Shown here in pieces: positions 1-6,348 of a stretch of DNA of 6,348 nucleotides. The stretch spans positions 1-6,348 of the forward strand of contig QHWK01000745.1 in the NCBI GenBank assembly GCA_003223775.1, given 5' to 3'. Under the pieces are notes generated by a model, which saw only the letters and a program-made list of their open reading frames with translations, had not been told where the DNA came from and did not search any database. Every line of letters starts with the position of its first letter. The first letter of the stretch is position 1. This stretch comes from Acidobacteriota bacterium. Lineage in GTDB: Bacteria; Acidobacteriota; Vicinamibacteria; Vicinamibacterales; CAVVIG01. The translations under genes and the position numbers were made by a program.

Positions 1-2650
<2,650 letters not shown>

Positions 2651-2656
2651 AGTCGG

Positions 2657-2663
2657 CTTTCCT
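2657..2663 (-). promoter_or_regulatory. Ribosome binding site of uvrA
   Basis: AGGAAAG on the minus strand, 6 bases before the GTG at 2650. It decides the start: the only nearby upstream ATG (2684) is followed by a stop after three codons. Confidence 0.7.
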
Positions 2664-2669
2664 GGGGAA

Positions 2670-2679
2670 GGTTTAAACC
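2670..2679. repeat. 10-bp perfect palindrome in the uvrA leader
   Basis: GGTTTAAACC is a perfect palindrome between the candidate uvrA -10 box and its ribosome binding site. It is an AT-rich island in GC-rich surroundings and could be an operator half or chance. It does not resemble the SOS (LexA) box of gamma-proteobacteria. Confidence 0.3.
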
Positions 2680-2682
2680 ACC

Positions 2683-2711
2683 ATCGTAACGCAGCGGCCC
2701 AGGCCGAGCAA
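2683..2711 (-). promoter_or_regulatory. Candidate sigma70-type promoter of uvrA
   Basis: On the minus strand TTGCTC (2706-2711) and TACGAT (2683-2688) are separated by exactly 17 bases. The spacing is ideal and each hexamer matches consensus at four positions. It lies 32 bases upstream of the uvrA GTG, immediately after the decayed end of the doxX gene, so uvrA need not depend on read-through from marR-doxX. This is a pattern match only; no transcription data were available. Confidence 0.45.
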
Positions 2712-2716
2712 CCGGT

Positions 2717-2991
2717 CTACGCGACAACGGCTCGACCGGAGCTGATCTGTTCCCTTCGCAGCCAGGCAATCGCGAGCGTTGCCGCCAGCAGCAAAATCGC
2801 CGCGAAGGGACGAACAGACCGATCGCGCCCGCAATCTCGAGCGTGCCGGTGACGTACCGGAACCACTGCCCGATGCCGACCGCGGCAAACAACTGCACCT
2901 CCATGTCGACGCCGATCCATTTGAGGACGCCCGCGAGCAGGAACATGCCGGCCGACACGACGGTGAGCGCCCAGAGTGTGAATGTTCTCAA
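2717..2991 (-). pseudogene. DoxX-family membrane protein, frameshifted
   Basis: The gene starts at a TTG (2989-2991) with a strong AGAGGAG ribosome binding site about 7 bases upstream and encodes MRTFTLWALTVVSAGMFLLA at the N-terminus. GVLKWIG and a GxLEIAGAIGLFVPS stretch follow, typical of the small four-helix DoxX/DoxX_2 family. After residue 62 (about 2805) the initial frame turns into arginine-rich sequence that runs on to 2587, inside uvrA. In the frame reached by losing one base, the expected third hydrophobic segment FAAILLLAATLAIAW continues, ending at a TAG at 2717. The remaining C-terminus (WLRREQISSGRAVVA) lacks a clear fourth helix, so the gene seems both frameshifted and shortened: about 90 residues against a usual 115-140. 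It lies 57 bases downstream of marR on the same strand and is probably co-transcribed. Family members have varied or unknown roles; some are linked to thiosulfate or thiol oxidation. Family call fairly firm, function unknown. Confidence 0.7.
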
Positions 2992-2996
2992 TGTGC

Positions 2997-3003
2997 TCTC
3001 CTC
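2997..3003 (-). promoter_or_regulatory. Ribosome binding site deciding the TTG start of doxX-like gene
   Basis: On the minus strand an AGAGGAGAGC stretch precedes the TTG at 2991 by about 7 bases. It fixes that rare start; the ATG at 3013 lies upstream of it and in another frame. Confidence 0.6.
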
Positions 3004-3005
3004 TA

Positions 3006-3023
3006 TAGTGCATTCATGAACTA
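3006..3023. promoter_or_regulatory. Candidate MarR operator 1 (upstream of doxX)
   Basis: TAGTGCATTCATGAACTA is an 18-bp imperfect palindrome (7 of 9 base pairs symmetric) with a TTCATGAA core. Read on the minus strand it matches the candidate site at 3467-3484 in 14 of 18 positions. It sits between marR and doxX, 15 bases upstream of the doxX TTG, where bound protein could block a weak promoter (TTGGCC, 17 bases, CTATAG on the minus strand). The size and symmetry suit MarR-family dimers; binding by the adjacent regulator is inferred. Confidence 0.5.
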
Positions 3024-3048
3024 ATGGCCAAATAAAAACACCGACTGA

Positions 3049-3465
3049 CTAGCGCGCAATTTTTGCCAGGAGCGTGTGCAGTGTCGACGCTTCTTCCTTG
3101 CTCAACGTCGCAAAAATCTCGCGCTCCGTTTGTTGTTGGATCTGGCTGCCGCGTGCGTATGTGGTTTTTCCGACCTCGGTGAGGACTGCCAGTCGCGATC
3201 GACGGTCGTTCGGATCCGCGGCACGCACGACGAGGCCATCGGCTTCCAGCCGATCGACGAGTTGCGTGACATTCGACTTGACACACGCCAGCCGCTCGGC
3301 GAGCTGGCCAAGCGGCAACGAGTCGCCGGCCTGTGACAACTGGTGCAGCGCCGCGAGCTTGGGCAGCGAGAGCCCGGCGTCCGCAAGCCGTTCTTCCACT
3401 CGCGTTTCGAGCGCGCTCGCCGCGTGCAGCACGGCGAACAACCCTGTCCGTCCCGGATCCCCCAT
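3049..3465 (-). CDS. MarR-family transcriptional regulator with a single cysteine
   Basis: This is a 138-residue winged-helix regulator, the usual MarR length. N-terminal dimerisation helix residues (LFAVLHAASALETRVEERL) precede the helix-turn-helix at about 48-78: LPLGQLAERLACVKSNVTQL followed by VDRLEADGLV. The wing follows, with the diagnostic DPNDRRSRLAVLTEVG (84-99), and then C-terminal helices. Cys61 is the only cysteine and lies just before the recognition helix, so oxidation or thiol modification there could plausibly affect DNA binding (inference). The ATG at 3465 has no Shine-Dalgarno sequence; an extended -10 box (TGATATACT) 15 bases upstream would give a very short leader. It is divergent from the soxC-like operon (36 bases apart) and is followed by the doxX-like gene. 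An operator-like repeat overlapping its own -10 suggests autoregulation. Confidence 0.92.
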   Translation of the reverse strand: MGDPGRTGLFAVLHAASALETRVEERLADAGLSLPKLAALHQLSQAGDSLPLGQLAERLACVKSNVTQLVDRLEADGLVVRAADPNDRRSRLAVLTEVGKTTYARGSQIQQQTEREIFATLSKEEASTLHTLLAKIAR

Positions 3466-3466
3466 C

Positions 3467-3484
3467 TAGTTCAGGTATGTAGTA
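3467..3484. promoter_or_regulatory. Candidate MarR operator 2 (divergent marR/soxC region)
   Basis: TAGTTCAGGTATGTAGTA shares 14 of 18 positions with the minus-strand reading of the site at 3006-3023, giving a common pattern TAGTTCANGNATGNANTA. Its own symmetry is weaker (5 of 9 pairs). It overlaps the marR -10 box and lies 17 bases upstream of the soxC ATG in a 36-base intergenic space, so a bound repressor would affect both directions. Confidence 0.5.
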
Positions 3485-3489
3485 TATCA
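3481..3489 (-). promoter_or_regulatory. Extended -10 promoter of marR
   Basis: TGATATACT on the minus strand fits the extended -10 form TGNTATAAT with one mismatch. A poor -35 (TTGCAT at 3502-3507, spacer 15) is offset by the TG element. Transcription would begin roughly 8 bases before the marR ATG, giving a nearly leaderless mRNA, which fits the missing ribosome binding site. On the plus strand the same AT-rich stretch holds TAGTAT (3480-3485), a possible -10 for the sox-like operon. Confidence 0.4.
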
Positions 3490-3501
3490 CAATACCGATC
3501 C

Positions 3502-4719
3502 ATGCAACGGTCCCGACGCTGGTTCCTCCGCGCGAGCGCCTTCTGGAGCTCGGCCGCGATCGCCTGCCGCGGACGATCCGGCGCGCCGCCGGCCGAACCG
3601 CGGAGCATCGGCGCACCGATCAGCGCCTACGGCGCGCGATCGCGCTTCGAAAAAGCTGCCCGGTTCGTGAACCGGAACACCAAAGCGCCGCTCGAAGAGG
3701 CGGCGAGCCAGACGCCGCTGCACGACACGTTCGGCATCATCACGCCTTCGTCGCTCCATTTCGAGCGCCACCACTCGGGCGTGCCGGAGATCGATCCCGC
3801 GGCGCATCGCTTGACGATTCACGGCCTCGTCGATCGGCCGCTCGTGCTCACCGTTGACGAATTGAAGCGGCTGCCGTCGATCTCGCGTATCCACTTTCTC
3901 GAGTGCTCCGGCAACAGCAGCAGCGAATGGCGCGGCGGATCGTCCGGGTCCGACGTGCAGCGCATTCACGGCCTCACGAGCTGCGGCGAATGGACGGGCG
4001 TGTCGGCGGCGCTGCTGCTCCGCGAGTGCGGCGTGCACGCCGATGCGGCGTGGGTGCTCGCCGAAGGCGCCGACGCCGGCAAGCACGATCGCAGCATCCC
4101 GATGCAGAAGATGATGGACGATGCGCTCGTCGTGTACGGACAGAACGGCGAGCCGCTGCGTCCCGAGCAGGGTTACCCGCTGCGGCTGCTGCTGCCGGGA
4201 TGGGAGGGCAACGCGAACGTGAAGTGGCTCCGCCGCCTGAAGGTGACCGACCAGGCAGCGATGACCCGCGAGGAAACGTCGAAGTACACCGACCTGATGC
4301 CGGACGGCACCGCGCGGCAGTTCACGTTCGTAATGGAGCCCAAGTCGGTGATCACGCAGCCGTCGGGCGGCGACAGGCTGCCCGTCGCCGGCGTGTACGA
4401 GGTGACCGGCATCGCCTGGAGCGGACGCGGCGCGATCGCGCGCGTCGAGATCACGACCGACGGCGGCGCGACGTGGGCGGCCGCCGATCTGCAGACGCCG
4501 GTGCTGCCGCGCGCGCACACGCGATTCCGGTGGCTGTGGAAATGGGATGGGCGCAACGCGGTGATCGCCTCGCGCTGCACCGACGAGACCGGCTACACGC
4601 AGCCGCCGCTCGGCGAGCTGATCGCCCGGCGCGGCACGAACTCGTTCTATCACAACAACGGCATCCAGGCATGGAGGGTCGCGCCCGACGGCACGATCAC
4701 GAATGGCAATCGCGCGTAG
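3502..4719 (+). CDS. soxC: SoxC-type sulfite/sulfane dehydrogenase, molybdenum subunit (sulfite oxidase family)
   Basis: This 405-residue enzyme of the sulfite oxidase family oxidises sulfite or protein-bound sulfane sulfur in the periplasm, using a molybdopterin cofactor. It starts with a twin-arginine signal, SRRWFLRASA at residues 4-13, as expected for a cofactor-loaded Tat substrate; this fixes the ATG at 3502 although there is no Shine-Dalgarno. The catalytic domain has TPLHDTFGIITPSSLHFERH (71-90), IHGLVDRPLVLTVDELKRLP, and HFLECSGNSSSEW, where Cys135 is the expected molybdenum ligand. LRPEQGYPLRLLLPGWEGN and REETSKYTDLMPDG follow. The C-terminal immunoglobulin-like dimerisation domain has GIAWSGRGAIARVEITTDGG (303-322) and ends RGTNSFYHNNGIQAWRV. 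The whole pattern agrees with SoxC rather than plant/animal sulfite oxidase. It overlaps the following cytochrome gene by 17 bases. The physiological substrate (sulfite versus SoxYZ-bound sulfur) cannot be decided because no soxYZ is in view. Confidence 0.92.
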   Translation: MQRSRRWFLRASAFWSSAAIACRGRSGAPPAEPRSIGAPISAYGARSRFEKAARFVNRNTKAPLEEAASQTPLHDTFGIITPSSLHFERHHSGVPEIDPAAHRLTIHGLVDRPLVLTVDELKRLPSISRIHFLECSGNSSSEWRGGSSGSDVQRIHGLTSCGEWTGVSAALLLRECGVHADAAWVLAEGADAGKHDRSIPMQKMMDDALVVYGQNGEPLRPEQGYPLRLLLPGWEGNANVKWLRRLKVTDQAAMTREETSKYTDLMPDGTARQFTFVMEPKSVITQPSGGDRLPVAGVYEVTGIAWSGRGAIARVEITTDGGATWAAADLQTPVLPRAHTRFRWLWKWDGRNAVIASRCTDETGYTQPPLGELIARRGTNSFYHNNGIQAWRVAPDGTITNGNRA

Positions 4720-5293
4720 CGGCTTCACGATCTGCGTCGCGATCGCCGCGCTCGTCCTCGCATGCAGGGCGACCCTTTCAGCGTCGCCGGAGCGCTCAGG
4801 GTCGCCGCAGTCGCCGACGTTCGGCGTCGGGCGCGCGCCGACGGCGGCGGAGCTGCGCGCGATCGACATCGACGTCGCGCCCGACGGCAGGGGCCTCCCG
4901 TCGGGCCGCGGCACCGCCGCCGCGGGTAAGGACGTCTACGCGCGCCGCTGCGAAACGTGCCACGGGCCGACGGGAAGAGAAGGGCCGCAAGACGTCCTCG
5001 TCGGCGGGCTGGGATCGCTCAGTACGCCGAATCCGCAGAAGACGGTCGGCAGCTACTGGCCGTACGCGACGACCTTGTGGGACTACATCCGCCGCGCCAT
5101 GCCGTTCGATCATCCCGGCACGCTCACCACCGACGAAATCTACGCCGCGACGGCATACGTCCTCTTCATGAACGGCATCGTCGGCGAGCACGACGAGGTG
5201 AACCAGCAGACCCTGCCGCTGGTGACGATGCCGAACCGCAGCGGGTTCGTTGCGGATCCGCGGCCCGACATTCCAGTGAAAAGGAAGCCATGA
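4703..5293 (+). CDS. SoxD-like mono-haem cytochrome c, electron acceptor of the SoxC-type enzyme
   Basis: This 196-residue exported c-type cytochrome is the probable electron acceptor for the molybdenum subunit. The N-terminus has a hydrophobic signal (TICVAIAALVLAC, 9-21); cleavage after LSA or lipid attachment at Cys21 (VLAC, a loose lipobox) are both possible. Then come APTAAELRAIDIDVAPDGRG, GLPSGRGTAAAGKDVYARRC, the haem-binding motif CETCH (83-87), and TVGSYWPYATTLWDYIRRAM followed by PF. Met133 is the likely distal haem ligand. MPNRSGFV (176-183) near the end is typical of SoxD-like partners. Only one CXXCH is present, whereas classical Paracoccus-type SoxD is about twice as long with two haems, so this is the short form. 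The ATG overlaps the end of soxC by 17 bases with no clear ribosome binding site, indicating translational coupling; the stop overlaps the cupin ATG as ATGA. Confidence 0.88.
   Translation: MAIARSGFTICVAIAALVLACRATLSASPERSGSPQSPTFGVGRAPTAAELRAIDIDVAPDGRGLPSGRGTAAAGKDVYARRCETCHGPTGREGPQDVLVGGLGSLSTPNPQKTVGSYWPYATTLWDYIRRAMPFDHPGTLTTDEIYAATAYVLFMNGIVGEHDEVNQQTLPLVTMPNRSGFVADPRPDIPVKRKP
5279..5285 (+). promoter_or_regulatory. Ribosome binding site of the cupin gene
   Basis: An AAAAGGAAG stretch lies a few bases before the ATG at 5290. It supports that start over in-frame starts farther upstream that would overlap the cytochrome gene. Confidence 0.6.
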
Positions 5294-5652
5294 ACAGCAC
5301 AGCCACCCATCACAGATGGAACGCGATCGAACCCGAGCACATCAACGCGGCGATCGCGCGCCGTTACATCAATGGAGAGCGCGTGACCGTCGCACGCTTC
5401 GAGCTGAAGCGCGGCGGCGTCGTCCCGGTTCACGCCCACGACAACGAGCAGATCAGCATCGTTCTCGACGGCGCGCTGCGGTTCACGATCGACGGCAGCG
5501 AGATCGTCGTCCGCGGCGGCGAGGTGATGCAGATTCCTGGCGGCGTGCCGCACGGCGTCGACGTGCTCGAGGACACGCTCGTGATCGACGTCTTCAGCCC
5601 CGTGCGTCAGGACTGGATCGACAAGACCGACACGTACTTTCAGCGGCGATAG
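5290..5652 (+). CDS. Small single-domain cupin protein
   Basis: A 120-residue cupin_2-type beta-barrel protein. Motif 1 is GGVVPVHAHDNEQISIVLDG (42-61), with His48, His50 and Gln54 or Glu53 as likely metal ligands. Motif 2 is GGEVMQIPGGVPHGV (76-90), with His88 as the remaining ligand. All expected histidines are present, so metal binding is likely. There is no signal peptide, so it is probably cytoplasmic. It is the third gene of the soxC-cytochrome operon, overlapping the cytochrome stop by four bases (ATGA), so it is made with them. Single-domain cupins may be dioxygenases, isomerases or ligand sensors; sequence alone does not tell. A role in handling a sulfur compound or in cofactor or regulatory support for the dehydrogenase is only suggested by context. 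The C-terminus RQDWIDKTDTYFQRR is a common ending in this cupin group. Confidence 0.88.
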   Translation: MNSTATHHRWNAIEPEHINAAIARRYINGERVTVARFELKRGGVVPVHAHDNEQISIVLDGALRFTIDGSEIVVRGGEVMQIPGGVPHGVDVLEDTLVIDVFSPVRQDWIDKTDTYFQRR

Positions 5653-5654
5653 GG

Positions 5655-5700
5655 AACGCAAAGAAGGCAAACGTCGCGAAGGCGCAAAGGCGACGCACAG
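5655..5700. repeat. Degenerate 9-base CGCAAAG-type repeats with a 6-bp inverted repeat
   Basis: The 52-base gap between the convergent cupin and yjbQ genes is made almost wholly of imperfect units of about 9 bases: CGCAAAGAA, GGCAAACGT, CGCGAAGGC, GCAAAGGCG, then a weaker unit. Within it CGTCGC (5672-5677) and GCGACG (5690-5695) form a 6-bp stem with a 12-base loop that might end transcription from both sides, though no T-run follows. Similar CGCAAAGGCGCAAAG strings are remembered from intergenic regions of other GC-rich bacteria; this was not verified. Confidence 0.55.
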
Positions 5701-5704
5701 GCGG

Positions 5705-6121
5705 TCAGTCGCCGACGATCTGGACGACGACTTCTCGCGTGCGCGGACGCGTGTCGCACTCGAGCAGCATGATCTGCTGCCATGTTCCGAGCAGCAGCTT
5801 CGCGTCGGCGAACGGCACGGTGAGCGACGGGCCGAGGAGCGCAGCGCGGACGTGGCTCGATCCGTTGTCGTCGCCCCAGCGCAGATGATGGCGGTAGTCG
5901 GCGCCGCGCGGCGCGACGTCCTCGAAGAGCCGGTTCAGATCGGCGATGGCGCCCGGTTCGAACTCGATCGTCGTGACCGCCGCGGTCGAGCCGACGACGA
6001 AGACCGTCGCGATGCCGGCGCGGCAGTTCGACTCGGCGACGGCGGCGGCGACAAGGTTCGTGATGTCGTGCGCGTCGCCCTGCCCTTTCGTGGCGACGTC
6101 GCGCCGGTGGGTGGCGACCAT
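5705..6121 (-). CDS. YjbQ/UPF0047 family protein
   Basis: A 138-residue protein matching the YjbQ (UPF0047) family over its full usual length. Visible blocks are DITNLVAAAVAESNCRAGIA (19-38), STAAVTTIEFEPGAIADLNR (45-64), the hallmark YRHHLRWGDDNGSSHVRAAL (76-95), GPSLTVPFADAKLLLGTWQQ (97-116) and a closing REVVVQIVG. The family forms compact trimers with conserved histidines and acidic residues; His78, His79, Asp85 and His90 here are the candidates. Weak thiamine-phosphate synthase activity has been reported for some members, but the physiological role is unsettled. The ATG at 6121 has no Shine-Dalgarno; an AT-rich patch at 6131-6139 shared with the divergent tRNA gene is the only promoter-like sequence nearby. 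No functional tie to the sox-like operon is evident; the genes are convergent. Confidence 0.9.
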   Translation of the reverse strand: MVATHRRDVATKGQGDAHDITNLVAAAVAESNCRAGIATVFVVGSTAAVTTIEFEPGAIADLNRLFEDVAPRGADYRHHLRWGDDNGSSHVRAALLGPSLTVPFADAKLLLGTWQQIMLLECDTRPRTREVVVQIVGD

Positions 6122-6130
6122 CGGAGGTGG

Positions 6131-6139
6131 TAGAATATC
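6131..6139 (+). promoter_or_regulatory. Candidate -10 element of tRNA-Thr, possibly shared divergently with yjbQ
   Basis: TAGAATATC lies 17 bases before the first tRNA base; TAGAAT matches the -10 consensus in five of six positions. Read on the minus strand the same patch gives GATATTCTA, a possible -10 for yjbQ (ATG at 6121), although that would leave only a few leader bases. No convincing -35 is seen on either side. Confidence 0.35.
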
Positions 6140-6152
6140 GGTTTCACGCCTG

Positions 6153-6228
6153 GCCGGCGTAGCTCAGTTGGTAGAGCAGCTGATTCGTAATCAGCAGGTC
6201 CGCGGTTCAAGTCCGCGCGCCGGCTCCA
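6153..6228 (+). tRNA. tRNA-Thr (anticodon CGT)
   Basis: A complete cloverleaf: 7-bp acceptor stem GCCGGCG/CGCCGGC (6153-6159 and 6218-6224), D-arm GCTC AGTTGGTA GAGC, anticodon stem GCTGA/TCAGC around loop TTCGTAA (6184-6190), variable loop AGGTC, and T-arm CGCGG TTCAAGT CCGCG. The anticodon at 6186-6188 is CGT, reading the threonine codon ACG. The discriminator base is T6225 and CCA is encoded (6226-6228). All stems pair perfectly. No second tRNA follows within the window. Confidence 0.97.
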
Positions 6229-6348
6229 AGAACCTTAAACAATTCTTCATGTCGGATGTCGTCGCGGTGCTGGCTTCGCTTTCGGGTGACACCGGGGTCA
6301 CACCACATCGCGTGCTTCCGGTGAACGCGAGGCCGGAGCAACAGTCGT
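6229..6348. other. Non-coding tail downstream of tRNA-Thr with short inverted repeats
   Basis: No convincing reading frame, ribosome binding site or T-run terminator is seen in these 120 bases. Two paired elements are present. GTGAC (6286-6290) and GTCAC (6297-6301) flank ACCGGG. GCTTCCGG (6314-6321) pairs with CCGGAGC (6333-6339) apart from one bulged base. The first resembles a GGTGACACCGGGGTCA string remembered as dispersed in GC-rich genomes, sometimes beside REP-associated transposases; the window ends before this can be tested. Confidence 0.4.

Noticed and set aside
2695..2711. The CGGCC/GGCCG pair after doxX as a terminator
   Set aside because: It has only a 4-5 bp stem with a tiny loop and no T-run; the bases are better explained as the spacer of the uvrA promoter.
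3343..3501. An upstream extension of the soxC reading frame
   Set aside because: It would overlap marR by more than 120 bases and bury the twin-arginine signal inside the protein; the ATG at 3502 places the signal at the N-terminus.
3487..4914. A 475-codon minus-strand open frame opposite soxC
   Set aside because: It is antisense to an unmistakable SoxC with Tat signal and Mo-ligand cysteine; the product is Arg/Ala-rich with no family features.
3903..5171. A 422-codon plus-strand open frame in another frame of soxC and the cytochrome gene
   Set aside because: It has a strongly arginine-rich composition and overlaps two well-supported genes.
4957..5289. An upstream in-frame extension of the cupin gene
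   Set aside because: It overlaps the cytochrome gene and gives arginine-rich sequence; the ATG at 5290 has a ribosome binding site and an ATGA overlap typical of operons.
5935..6210. A minus-strand open frame running through the tRNA gene
   Set aside because: It crosses a perfect tRNA cloverleaf and is out of frame with yjbQ.

Overview
The window is a GC-rich, densely packed piece of bacterial chromosome. The UvrA type, a SoxC/SoxD-like pair and overall composition would suit an Acidobacteriota-like soil or subsurface organism, but this lineage guess rests on family memory and is not firm. There is no CRISPR array, phage module or complete transposon. No gene-free stretch exceeds 300 bases.

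Layout. (1) 1-2650, minus strand: most of uvrA (excinuclease ABC subunit A), cut at its 3' end by the window edge. It carries an internal frame change near 2000 where a conserved linker appears to be missing. A candidate promoter lies just upstream at 2683-2711. (2) 2717-2991, minus: a DoxX-family membrane protein gene that begins well but loses frame near 2805 and decays at its C-terminus. (3) 3049-3465, minus: an intact MarR-family regulator with a single cysteine placed in its DNA-binding region. (4) 3502-5652, plus: a tightly coupled three-gene operon divergent from marR. It encodes a Tat-exported SoxC-type molybdenum sulfite/sulfane dehydrogenase, a mono-haem SoxD-like cytochrome c, and a small cupin. 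(5) 5705-6121, minus: a YjbQ/UPF0047 family protein convergent with the cupin, separated by a 52-base spacer holding degenerate 9-base repeats. (6) 6153-6228, plus: tRNA-Thr(CGT) with encoded CCA. The last 120 bases hold only short inverted repeats.

How it may work together. The most coherent unit is marR-doxX facing soxC-soxD-cupin. Two similar operator-like sequences (14 of 18 positions identical), one overlapping the divergent promoter and the marR start and the other just upstream of doxX, suggest that MarR controls both arms. SoxC and the cytochrome would oxidise a reduced sulfur compound in the periplasm and pass electrons to the respiratory chain. DoxX-family proteins have links to thiosulfate and thiol oxidation in some organisms, so a small sulfur- or thiol-responsive module is a reasonable hypothesis. 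No soxXYZAB genes are in view, so the true substrate is open.

Two of the genes (uvrA, doxX) carry frame breaks within about 800 bases of each other. They may be real lesions or errors in the assembled sequence; the sequence alone cannot decide.
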